Shown here one piece after another: positions 8,488 through 16,463 of a stretch of DNA of 64,000 nt. Origin of the DNA: Mesorhizobium sp. B2-1-8 (GTDB lineage Bacteria > Pseudomonadota > Alphaproteobacteria > Rhizobiales > Rhizobiaceae); assembly GCF_006442545.2 (NCBI RefSeq), contig NZ_CP083952.1, positions 4,441,501 through 4,505,500 on the forward strand. The letters are read 5' to 3'. Numbering within the stretch: the stretch's first letter is position 1; every line of letters starts with the position of its first letter. A model generated the notes under the pieces. The model did not search any database, was not told the DNA's origin, and was given only the letters and a program-made list of their open reading frames with translations. The position numbers and the translations under genes are program-made.

Positions 8488-8981
8488 GGTGTTCGAAATC
8501 CCGGTGTTGGGTGGATGTTACCCCAACAATTTAACAATGGCCAATAGTGCAGGATGGCCCCGCCCACGCATTCTGCGTAAGTTTACAAAACGCAATTTTC
8601 CCAAATTGCGCCGGGGCCGTATACGATACCGGTACCCCCCGGCCTACCACCTTCGGCCTTACCGGGCGGCCCTCGCTTGCATCCGCCTTCGTGATACCGA
8701 TGCCTGTTCAATGAGGTTCAGTGACGCTTTTGGAAAACGTTTACAGCCTGGGAATACAAGGGCGTGCGGCGGTTTCATGCATACTTTTCGGCGTTGCGCG
8801 CTGTAAACTTTTGGCCCCTGCATCCTGGCAAATGGGCGCCGGAACAGACGGGATGGTTGCATCTGTAAGCCGTTCATAAAACCCCTGTGAGATTTCTTGA
8901 GCTGACCCGTTGATTTCCTTGACATTGAAAGGGCCCAATCGGATGTTCATAAAAGGAGTGTTTAATGAACGGAGGACAGCC
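8488..8981. other. Non-coding region before serine recombinase
   Basis: About 490 bp without a convincing gene. It holds a perfect palindrome (8591-8610), an inverted pair GTTTACAGC / GCTGTAAAC (8739-8747 and 8803-8811), and a six-codon minigene directly before the recombinase. These suggest a control region. Confidence 0.5.
8591..8610. promoter_or_regulatory. Perfect inverted repeat, possible operator
   Basis: CGCAATTT-TCCC-AAATTGCG, 8-bp arms and a 4-bp centre, between a minus-strand gene and the recombinase. The size and symmetry suit an XRE or similar dimeric repressor; the XRE gene 560 bp away is a candidate binder. It could also be a weak hairpin. Confidence 0.45.
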
Positions 8982-8984
8982 GTG
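8964..8984 (+). CDS. Leader minigene MNGGQP overlapping recombinase start
   Basis: ATG 8964-8966 with AAGGAG-type site upstream (8953-8958), six codons, and stop TGA at 8982-8985 region overlapping the recombinase GTG (GTGA). Its GGAGGA codons double as the recombinase ribosome-binding site. It is probably regulatory rather than a protein of its own; existence as a translated unit is inferred. Confidence 0.35.
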
Positions 8985-9653
8985 AGAAGGGCAGCTTTGT
9001 ATCTAAGGGTCAGTACCAAGGATCAATCGATAGAAAACCAACGTCTTGAACTTGAGAGGGTGGCTCAGGCAAAGGGCTGGGAGATCATGGCCATCTACCA
9101 GGACGAGGGGATCAGCGGGGCCAAGGGACGGGAAAGTCGACCTGCTTTCGACAAAATGCTCAAGGATGCAGTGAGAAACAAATTCCAAGTTCTGATGTCA
9201 TGGGACGTGTCGCGCCTAGGACGAAGCTTGACCGGCCTGATCGCAGCCTTGGACGACCTTCTTTGTCATCACATCGATCTCTACCTTCATCAGCAAGCGG
9301 TTGATACTACGACTCCCTCGGGAAAAGCGATGTTTCAGATGATAGGGGTCTTTGCCGAGTTTGAAAGAAACATGACCAGCGAACGGGTTAAGGCTGGACT
9401 TTCCGTAGCGAGGTCTAAGGGCCGGAAGCTGGGGCGGCCGTTCAAATACATTGACACTGCCCAAATGCAGCGCGACCGCGAAGCCGGCATGTCGATCCGA
9501 GCCATTGCATGCCAAAATGAAATGTCCGTGGGAAAAATCCATCGGACCCTTGTACGACTTCATAAAGAACGTCCCCTACGCGTGCATAATAGCTCTAATG
9601 GAGCGACTACTTTAATCAGCCTAACGCCAGAAGAGCGCGGGACAACTGGATAG
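8982..9653 (+). CDS. Serine recombinase (resolvase/invertase family)
   Basis: 224 residues from GTG 8982. The resolvase domain begins AALYLRVSTKDQ with the nucleophile Ser11, then IYQDEGISGAKGRESRPAF and DVSRLGRSLTGL; the C-terminal helix-turn-helix is about residues 165-200 (GRPFKYIDTAQ, then GMSIRAIACQNEMSVGKIH). It cuts and rejoins DNA as a tetramer, acting as resolvase, invertase or transposition enzyme. GGAGG at 8971-8975, six bases before the GTG, decides the start. A minigene MNGGQP with its own AAGGAG ends in TGA overlapping this GTG, so translation may be coupled. It lies 74 bp before the NACHT gene. Confidence 0.92.
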   Translation: MRRAALYLRVSTKDQSIENQRLELERVAQAKGWEIMAIYQDEGISGAKGRESRPAFDKMLKDAVRNKFQVLMSWDVSRLGRSLTGLIAALDDLLCHHIDLYLHQQAVDTTTPSGKAMFQMIGVFAEFERNMTSERVKAGLSVARSKGRKLGRPFKYIDTAQMQRDREAGMSIRAIACQNEMSVGKIHRTLVRLHKERPLRVHNSSNGATTLISLTPEERGTTG

Positions 9654-9727
9654 TTTTCTTGACATCCGACGCCGATTCCCGCGATCGTGCAGGTTGAAAT
9701 CCGTCGTCTAATTGAGGAAGCAGCCGC

Positions 9728-12700
9728 ATGCCTGTCGGGCCAGAAATCATAGTCGGTGTTCTAAGTTCGATTGTGTATGACGGTTTAAAACGTCCATATA
9801 AAGGGATTGCTGACATCGTCTACCGAAGGAGAGCTATAAATCGCTCACTTAACCAGATACCGGAGCCAGAACGCGGCACAGAGTTGAGACCGGAACTCAA
9901 CGACCTCATAAGGGTTCTTGGCAATGACCACGGCGTATACGATGACAATGTCGCCCAGTTCTTCTATGAGATCGAACGCAGTGCGATACCTGACGCACTG
10001 AAGCACTTTTCAATGTGTGGGAAAGACCCGGAAGCGGCTTACCCGGCGTTTGACTTGCTTTACAAATCGCATGCTCCCTTGCCCTTTCCTGGGCGAGCGC
10101 TGTTCGACGCCCTCAATACGGCGATTAAAACTCGATTACATCAAGGCGTAGAGGAGAAGATTCTTTATGAAGCGATAAAGGCAAACACTGGCGAAATCCT
10201 TCACCGGCTCGACGCACTCGCGAGCTGCTTAGAGAATGCCCAGTCGCTTGACGTTTTACCCTCAAGCCAGTTCGGAGAACTTCGCATTAAAGTGGCTAAG
10301 GGCATTGAGGCAGCAAATAGGCAAGTCAACGTAGAGACCACCCAAGGCACAAAAAAGATTCTCATAAGCAAGCTTGTGATTGCGCCCCGGCTGAGTCCAT
10401 TGACGCAAAAAGAAATTTTGGCAGCGCATAGGGACGCACACCACGACCGAACTCATAATATTAGTTATATAAACTTTAGACGAACGTTCAGCCGTGTTGT
10501 CATCCTGGGAGATCCTGGCGGAGGAAAATCCACTCTAACGCAAATTCTCTGCTACGACCTTGCAACTCAGATCGGCTTGGAAGCGTCAGCGCCCAGACAC
10601 CCGTCATTTGATACCCGCGATCTTATGATCCCGCTTCGTATCATTCTTAGGACTCTGGAGAAGAAGCAGCAAAAAGATCCATCATACAATATATTTGATT
10701 ACCTCGTCGATGATATTCGGGTGTACTGCGACAATGACCATACATTAGCTACAAAATTTCTGAAGCAGGCACTGGCGTTAGGTGAGGCAGTTCTGCTTTT
10801 TGATGGGTTAGATGAAGTACTGGAAGTTGGCGCAAGACGAGCAATGACCGCTCTGATAGAGCAGTTTGTTCACGCCTACAGCACTTGCCCGTCGATAGTG
10901 ACGTCAAGAATAGTTGGATATAAGGACGCACCGCTCAGCGACGACTTTGTGATATATACTCTATCTAGGTTGAATAAAGACGAGGTTAGGAAGTTCTCCG
11001 GACAGTTGATTCGAGCCGTATCTGGCCTTAAGAAAGCCGAAGCTGAGAAGAAGGCCGAGACGTTTATATCTCAGACTGAGAATACAGCGTCTGATCTAAG
11101 AGAGAATCCGCTATTACTCGGTCTAATGGTTTATATTTTCAATGCAAGAGGAGATGTGCCAAATAATAGGCCGGAGATATATAAGGAGTGCTCTATGTTA
11201 ATGTTTGAGAAATGGGATCAGAGGCGTGACATAATTTTCGATTTCCCGCAGGATTTCAATTTGCTCGACCTATTTGGGTACCTTGCATCGAACATATTTG
11301 GCAGTGCGGAGATGGAAGACGGGGTCACCGAGGAGTGGCTGGTTGGAAAGCTGAAATCCTTCTTCTTCTCCTGGTATGATGAGGACAAAGCGCGATCATA
11401 CGAGGCCGCAAAAGTCCTCGTGAACTTCATCACCGGCCGTGCATGGGTTATGTGCGATATTGGGCCGCACCTATTCAAATTCACACATAGAACTTTCCTA
11501 GAGTACTTCTTCGCCAGGCGACTCGAAGAGGAGGCCGGAGGTACAGTTGCACTGCTACAGGGGCATTTAATATCAAAGGTGATTAAAGCCGAGTGGGATG
11601 TGGTAAGCCATCTTGCTCTGCAAATCTCGACTTATCGAAGCGGAGTTCGCTCTACCCAAGCGCTCGATGCGCTTCTGAAGTACGGAGCGGACAATCGGCT
11701 GGGTCCGGAGGAGGAAACGAATTTCCTGACCTTTATTGCTAAGGCATTGGAGTATTTAATTGTCTCAGAATCTAAAATGCGAGAGGTTTTAGATTATGTT
11801 TTTCATCGTTGCATTCACCTCGGCGCCAACTTTAACGTCCGCTCTATTGAGATCATACATGACATCCTTCGCGCAACTCATAAGCGTGCAGCTTTTGTTG
11901 AAAAACGGATGCGCGAACAAATTGCACCGATACTTGCAGGTCGAAATTCTACTGATAGATCATTTGCTCTTTACCTGATCGGCGCCAGGTTTACCGGTTT
12001 CAGTTCGGGCTCAATGAATGGGTTAGTTACGCCATCTGATCGTGTTTGGAACGCATTTGCAGAGAGCAGGGCGAAGATCCAGAGTGAGGAATTGAAGCGC
12101 GCATTCAAGGACGTGGATGAGGCGAGAACGTATATATATATCTACCGGACCGATGTCATTGAGCTATACAGGAAATTTAGAGTTGGTCTTTTCGGGCTGC
12201 GTCCGTCAGCACTTGTTCCAGCGGAAATCGCTTCTCTTGCACCTATTCTGTTTCTCTCTACACTTAAAGGGCCAACTCGAACCCGGATCTATTTCGAACC
12301 ACCGTTTGGTTTAAACGAAAAGCAGGCGTCCGAGCTATTGGAGCTCATTGCAGAGGACATGTTGGTTGAATGGCGTGCAAATCGTGTGAAGGATGTCCTG
12401 GGCGGCGGGGACTATATGGCCAACGAGCTGTTCGAGGATTTGATCTTTCGCTCGCGTGAGGATGCTGGTGAAGAGAAGCGGGTGCGGCGAGCTCGACCTA
12501 ATGTTCGCGAGATTTTTTTGATGCTACTGTTCTTATGGGCAGGACGAAGCTCAAGAGCTATCGCTAGAGTGGGCCCCAAAGCGTTACGGGTACAGCACAA
12601 ATCCACGTTGTCGCGGCTTGTTGCCGAGGAATGGGCGTTTCCGGCGGACGATCCATATGGTCAAGCTATTTTAGAGATCATTCATTCTCTAAAGGCTGAA

Positions 12701-12742
12701 TTAGGTTCTCTACCGGAACGGTACCGTAGCCTAAATGCGTAA
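9728..12742 (+). CDS. NACHT-domain STAND NTPase, candidate anti-phage protein
   Basis: 1004 residues, soluble. The NACHT core has Walker A GDPGGGKST (261-269), Walker B LLFDGLDE (356-363), a sensor-like TSRIVGY (392-398), the NPLLLGLM motif (460-467) and the late NACHT block FTHRTFLEYFFARRLE (585-600). Residues 1-250 match no effector I can recognise, with no TIR or nuclease motif, and 600-1004 is an unassigned, probably helical region that may sense a target. Bacterial NACHT proteins are established phage-defence STAND proteins, and the location in an integrative element fits. Base use is AT-rich compared with the flanks. Start ATG 9728 has GAGG ten bases upstream. The defence function is inferred. 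Confidence 0.85.
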   Translation: MPVGPEIIVGVLSSIVYDGLKRPYKGIADIVYRRRAINRSLNQIPEPERGTELRPELNDLIRVLGNDHGVYDDNVAQFFYEIERSAIPDALKHFSMCGKDPEAAYPAFDLLYKSHAPLPFPGRALFDALNTAIKTRLHQGVEEKILYEAIKANTGEILHRLDALASCLENAQSLDVLPSSQFGELRIKVAKGIEAANRQVNVETTQGTKKILISKLVIAPRLSPLTQKEILAAHRDAHHDRTHNISYINFRRTFSRVVILGDPGGGKSTLTQILCYDLATQIGLEASAPRHPSFDTRDLMIPLRIILRTLEKKQQKDPSYNIFDYLVDDIRVYCDNDHTLATKFLKQALALGEAVLLFDGLDEVLEVGARRAMTALIEQFVHAYSTCPSIVTSRIVGYKDAPLSDDFVIYTLSRLNKDEVRKFSGQLIRAVSGLKKAEAEKKAETFISQTENTASDLRENPLLLGLMVYIFNARGDVPNNRPEIYKECSMLMFEKWDQRRDIIFDFPQDFNLLDLFGYLASNIFGSAEMEDGVTEEWLVGKLKSFFFSWYDEDKARSYEAAKVLVNFITGRAWVMCDIGPHLFKFTHRTFLEYFFARRLEEEAGGTVALLQGHLISKVIKAEWDVVSHLALQISTYRSGVRSTQALDALLKYGADNRLGPEEETNFLTFIAKALEYLIVSESKMREVLDYVFHRCIHLGANFNVRSIEIIHDILRATHKRAAFVEKRMREQIAPILAGRNSTDRSFALYLIGARFTGFSSGSMNGLVTPSDRVWNAFAESRAKIQSEELKRAFKDVDEARTYIYIYRTDVIELYRKFRVGLFGLRPSALVPAEIASLAPILFLSTLKGPTRTRIYFEPPFGLNEKQASELLELIAEDMLVEWRANRVKDVLGGGDYMANELFEDLIFRSREDAGEEKRVRRARPNVREIFLMLLFLWAGRSSRAIARVGPKALRVQHKSTLSRLVAEEWAFPADDPYGQAILEIIHSLKAELGSLPERYRSLNA

Positions 12743-12851
12743 CTGCACTATTAGGCTGAGCCATTAGGAGTACAGAGTGATTGGAGCGACGAGCCTTGTC
12801 CTTCTGATCTCTTTGCCACATGGGGATGGCGGGCCAGCTGTCGCTTACTTT

Positions 12852-12873
12852 CCTGTCACACTCCCGTCACAGC
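12852..12873 (-). repeat. Putative integrase arm-type site 2
   Basis: Minus-strand TGTGAC, GGGAG, TGTGACAGG, preceded by GC: matches site 1 at 19 of 22 positions. It lies 112 bp left of the relic tRNA end. Confidence 0.6.
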
Positions 12874-12984
12874 AGACGTCGAAGAATGGCGTTTGCTGTT
12901 GAGGATTGCGTGTAGCCGAGAAAGATCGTAGACTGCCTTAAGCAGCTGAATTTATTCAGTCTTTCGACAGGAGCGAAGGCGACG

Positions 12985-13049
12985 TTCAGCGGGAGAGCAC
13001 TGCATTGACATTGCAGGGGTCACAGGTTCAATCCCTGTTACGCCCACCA
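12985..13049 (+). pseudogene. Degenerate tRNA-Val (GAC) 3' part, relic att site
   Basis: Anticodon arm CTGCATTGACATTGCAG with GAC (valine), T-arm ACAGGTTCAATCCCTGT and the end TACGCCCACCA are tRNA-like, but the 5' acceptor strand does not pair with the 3' strand and the D-arm side is about two bases short. So this is not a working tRNA. A tRNA 3' end with foreign sequence upstream is the usual form of an attR site. It differs from the tRNA-Val(TAC) target, implying an element with a second valine-tRNA target. Confidence 0.7.
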
Positions 13050-13113
13050 TCCAACAGATTGAACCAAAGATAAATTCGATCTGTCCGCTTTCCTGAGGCT
13101 GTTCGAATTCGCT

Positions 13114-13134
13114 GCTGTCACAACTCTGGCACAG
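13114..13134 (-). repeat. Putative integrase arm-type site 3
   Basis: Minus-strand TGTGCC, AGAGT, TGTGACAG: the same 11-bp spaced pair with one change in the first half. It lies 65 bp right of the relic tRNA end. Confidence 0.5.
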
Positions 13135-13330
13135 TGGATGCGATGCAATGGCTACGTTCCGGAAGCGTTTGAATCAAATCGCAGGGTCCAGATTCGACGC
13201 CAGGGGCTTTCCACAATTTCAAGGTCATTATTCCTGAAGAAGGAAGACGCTGCGGGATGGCACATTCGGCGCGTGTGATGAGAACCGACAGCCAGAAGAC
13301 CAGTCGACTGGGTTGGGGAGGCAGGTTGCG

Positions 13331-14512
13331 TTATCGGTACGGCTTCAGCGCGGCAAAGGCGTCCAAGAGCTTTGGGTCAGCAAAGAGAGTGAGGCACCAT
13401 TTTTCTAGCTGGGCATAGATCGCTTCAATCTGCTCGTCTTCGGTGGCGGTCTCCAATAACACGTCCCCTAAGGACCTTCTGACTAGAATGAGGGTGTGTT
13501 TATTGTTGTTGCCAGGCTGATTTTTCGTGTGAACCACAGCGCCTTGTTTCCGAAGCTCGCCAGCGCGTTGTTCCAGCAGTTCAAGCATCTTGGTTGGCGA
13601 GGAGTTCGCCGGGTTCGCGTGGACTCGAATTGCCAGATCGATCCCTTTTTCCGGGTTAATCAGTTGAACGCCGTGGTCCGTAGGGTCGTACAAGAAGCCA
13701 ATCGCTATTGCGGGCTTCCAAGTACTCTCAGAGAAGACAATGGCCGTTCGTCCCCATGCATCGTGCACCTTGGGAGCGTAGTGATATTTTTGAGGTATGC
13801 AGTTCCATTCGTACTCGTTCAGGAGTCGCTGGCAATACCGATCCAATTGACCCTTAAAACCACGAGCGGCAATGAAAGCTTGCATTTCTAGAACCGTGAT
13901 GGCCCTTCCAGGCCCCAAACCTTCCATATTCATGAAGTACAGGAACTCCTCTATTAACCGATCTTTTGTACTGATGGAACATAGGATGCGATATACATCC
14001 CGCCAAAGAACGGCCTTGTAGGACAGACCGTCAAAGTCTGTTTTGGGGAATCTGTCGGCGACCTTCTTCTCATGTGCGCTTGCGCATACGAACGCCAGGA
14101 AGCTCCTTTCACCTGCCTTTCTAAGCTTTGCGTACCTTTTGAGCTGGAGCAAACTGCAAGGCGAATCCCATTTGTGCTCAACAACCAAGTTGAACTTGTT
14201 CTCCTCGATGTCATATCCAGACACATGAACATCAGGGTAGATCGAGGAGTAATTTTCATCATCGATGTGCGTCAATCGCGTATTGATTTCGACCGAACTC
14301 GCTGACACCTGTCCGCTTGTGAGCAGTCTTACCCACTCTCGCATCGCGGTTGGGTTTCTCTTGAGCACGTAAACTAGGGCCTCAGTCAGGAAGTTTTCTT
14401 TGGGCGAATGCCCGTCACGTACCCTGAACGAAAAAAGTGCCTTGAAGAGGTTTGGGTCGCCAGAAAGAGGGACCGGCGTCACGCTGCCGATGTCAGGTGC
14501 ATTTAGATTCAT
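13331..14512 (-). CDS. PD-(D/E)XK nuclease superfamily protein
   Basis: 393 residues. Nuclease core signs are E44 in ENFLTEALVYVL, PD at 93-94, the catalytic E112-H-K114 in VVEHK, and a following Q123-x3-Y127 (QLKRY), as in RecB-like and PDDEXK_4 proteins. The C-terminal half (about 220-393) is unassigned. Such proteins often take part in phage defence or restriction. It converges with the NACHT gene across a 588-bp gap holding the relic att site, so the two may come from different elements rather than one operon. Start ATG 14512; no strong ribosome-binding site noted. The function in defence is inference. Confidence 0.75.
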   Translation of the reverse strand: MNLNAPDIGSVTPVPLSGDPNLFKALFSFRVRDGHSPKENFLTEALVYVLKRNPTAMREWVRLLTSGQVSASSVEINTRLTHIDDENYSSIYPDVHVSGYDIEENKFNLVVEHKWDSPCSLLQLKRYAKLRKAGERSFLAFVCASAHEKKVADRFPKTDFDGLSYKAVLWRDVYRILCSISTKDRLIEEFLYFMNMEGLGPGRAITVLEMQAFIAARGFKGQLDRYCQRLLNEYEWNCIPQKYHYAPKVHDAWGRTAIVFSESTWKPAIAIGFLYDPTDHGVQLINPEKGIDLAIRVHANPANSSPTKMLELLEQRAGELRKQGAVVHTKNQPGNNNKHTLILVRRSLGDVLLETATEDEQIEAIYAQLEKWCLTLFADPKLLDAFAALKPYR

Positions 14513-14726
14513 GGCTTAAGACGATGACCAATTTGACGTCGACTGACGCAAGCGTATCTGTGATGATTAGCTGCTGTCGATACGAATGTTTTGAAACAGC
14601 GACTAAATTTGCAAAAAATCTGGTTGCCCATTTAACAGTTTGCCAGCGTGCAATTCGCCCCGGGGCCAAGCTTCCGGAGTCGGCGGGGATTACCTCGTCG
14701 AGGTGGCGATCTTGCGGATGCTAAGC

Positions 14727-14760
14727 AAAAGAAAAGGCCCAAGGTGGGTCCCAAGGGCCT
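14727..14760 (-). terminator. Rho-independent terminator of the integrase
   Basis: Minus-strand AGGCCC / GGGCCT stem with a 14-nt loop followed by TTTTCTTTT, 45 bp after the integrase stop. Confidence 0.75.
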
Positions 14761-14804
14761 AGGGAAGTGGGATAGCACATTCTTGGGGCATAAATGCAGA
14801 TATT

Positions 14805-15896
14805 TCAGTCGATCAGCTCTACCGTGTGCTGCCCCCTTGCCGTGTCAATCACAAATGCATGTCCTCCCGGCTCACCGTCATTGTCTATGAGTTTCGCTCT
14901 GACAGCTTCCTGACTGGCGTGAGAATACCGCATCAATTGAGCAATCGTCCTGTGACCTGAAATCGAGGCAACCTCAGGAACGGTCAGACCGAGTTCGAAC
15001 AGCCTAGAAATGGCTTCGTGCCTGAGGTCATGAAAATTCAGACCATCTATTCCTGCCCTCTCTGTCAGCCTGTCCCATTGAAGCCTCATTGCTACCGGCG
15101 TGACAGGAAAGGCTAGGTTCGTTGCCTTGGCACCTGCTGGGCGCACAGCCTCCAAAATCGAGACGGCTCGCTTCGTCAAAGGAATGATCCTCGAATAGCC
15201 CGACTTCGACTCAGGGATGACCAAGGAGAGGCGTTCGAAATCGACGTGGCGGAACTGGATCGAAAGTATCTCACCACGCCTCATGGCAGTCTCCAGGGCG
15301 AACAGTACGAGAGGAGCGACAAGCTTGTTCCTCCCTTTCTTCGTAGCTTCCAGAAGCCTTTCGAGTTCGCCAGCACGAAGTCGCCTTTCCCGCTTATTGT
15401 CGACCACTCGGAGCTTCAACCCGTCGAGCGGATTTCTCAGAGGAATTTCCCATTCGACCACGGCATGACGGAACATATGGGAGAGGGGAGAAAGCTCACG
15501 CTTCAACGATTTGGGGTTAACTGGCTTGTCTGATCGATGCTTGGGCTCGCTTAATCGCTGATCCCTATAAGTCGCAAAGTCAGCCGTGGTTAGGTCATAG
15601 AGCGTCTTCTGACAGATCGGATAGCGGAGGAAGCGGTTTAAGAGGATCGTCTCGACGGCTGAGCCCTTCTTTTTGGGGACAACCTCATCTCGATACCGTG
15701 TCACGAGATCGGTAAGGGTCATCGCTTTGAGAGCCTTTCGGTCGGGACCTAGCTCATGCCTGTCATGCTGGCGTTCAATGGTCCTCGCCCATTCGTTGGC
15801 GTCTGCCTTTGAGACGAATGACCTTGTTTGGACGGGGAATCCCTGGCGTCTGACTTGGACCTGCCATTTGCCGTTTCGCTTGCGAAGAGTAGCCAT
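14805..15896 (-). CDS. Tyrosine recombinase/integrase
   Basis: 363 residues. Residues 1-50 form an arm-binding-type N-terminal domain (GKWQVQVRRQGFPVQTRSF), a SAM-like core-binding domain spans about 60-160, and the catalytic domain has R206 (TAMRRGE), K231, H289-x-x-R292 (HDLRHEA), H315 (SGHRT) and the nucleophile Tyr324 (MRYSH). It would integrate and excise the element at tRNA-Val. It sits 126 bp from the right repeat, reading inward, and a paired TGTGAC motif lies 13 bp upstream of its start, where integrase could repress its own gene. All catalytic residues are present, so it may be active. Confidence 0.95.
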   Translation of the reverse strand: MATLRKRNGKWQVQVRRQGFPVQTRSFVSKADANEWARTIERQHDRHELGPDRKALKAMTLTDLVTRYRDEVVPKKKGSAVETILLNRFLRYPICQKTLYDLTTADFATYRDQRLSEPKHRSDKPVNPKSLKRELSPLSHMFRHAVVEWEIPLRNPLDGLKLRVVDNKRERRLRAGELERLLEATKKGRNKLVAPLVLFALETAMRRGEILSIQFRHVDFERLSLVIPESKSGYSRIIPLTKRAVSILEAVRPAGAKATNLAFPVTPVAMRLQWDRLTERAGIDGLNFHDLRHEAISRLFELGLTVPEVASISGHRTIAQLMRYSHASQEAVRAKLIDNDGEPGGHAFVIDTARGQHTVELID

Positions 15897-15908
15897 TTTT
15901 TGCTCCGG

Positions 15909-15927
15909 TGTGACTGTGCTGTGACAG
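15909..15927 (+). repeat. Putative integrase arm-type site 4
   Basis: TGTGAC, TGTGC, TGTGACAG, the same 11-bp spaced pair as the other three sites, between the integrase start and the right repeat. Confidence 0.6.
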
Positions 15928-16022
15928 CAACCGATTGGTCAGCTTTGGAGCTAGAGAGAGATAGCGCTATATCTTTGATTTTGAAGGGGTAATTGGCCTG
16001 CTTGGTTAAGCCCTTTTCGAGT

Positions 16023-16077
16023 GAGCGCTTCGTTTACACCGAAGATGTCGGCGGTTCGAGCCCGTCATCGCCCACCA
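16023..16077 (+). repeat. Right attachment repeat (attR), 55 bp
   Basis: Identical to the last 55 nt of tRNA-Val. The sequence upstream (TTTTCGAGT) does not complete the cloverleaf, so this copy is not a tRNA gene. Confidence 0.95.
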
Positions 16078-16463
16078 CGTCGATTCAAAGTTCGCAAGAC
16101 TCCAAATGCCTTCAAAGGCCGAGCGACCACCTACAAAATAGCAACAACTTTCGAAACGTAGCGCGATTGCGGCCGCAGTGTCGGAGCGCCACTGAGACAT
16201 CAAAGATTTCTGCGTGACGCACGCCAGGCTATTGTAGTGCCCCAAGGCGCTTACTAGCCGTCAACCCAAGGGAGAAGAAGGCCCAAAGGACTATCTCGGC
16301 TTGCCTTGATCAAGTCTTCGGCGCAATTTCGGATCGCTTTTTCGATTGGCGCCAGATACATCTTAGCGATCTTCACGGACAACCGAGGTCCCAAGATTGG
16401 CGCACCCTGTATTCAGAGTTACGAATTAGGCTTCGCTTGGATCACGTCTACGAGGGGCATTTG
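16078..16463. other. Non-coding flank right of the element
   Basis: 386 bp from the right attachment repeat to the next start codon. I see no gene, RNA or clear repeat here. Confidence 0.5.

Larger units (their letters stand above)
12743..13330. other. Non-coding junction with relic att site
   Basis: 588 bp between convergent genes, with no supported gene. It holds two paired TGTGAC motifs (12852-12873 and 13115-13133, both minus strand) flanking a degenerate tRNA-Val(GAC) end at 12985-13049. It reads like a junction between two integrated elements. Confidence 0.6.

Noticed and set aside
8659..8925. Minus-strand frame of 88 codons before the recombinase
   Set aside because: No ribosome-binding site, basic low-complexity composition, and it covers the inverted repeats.
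16023..16077. Second tRNA-Val gene
   Set aside because: Only the 3' part is present; the upstream bases cannot form the acceptor and D-arms.
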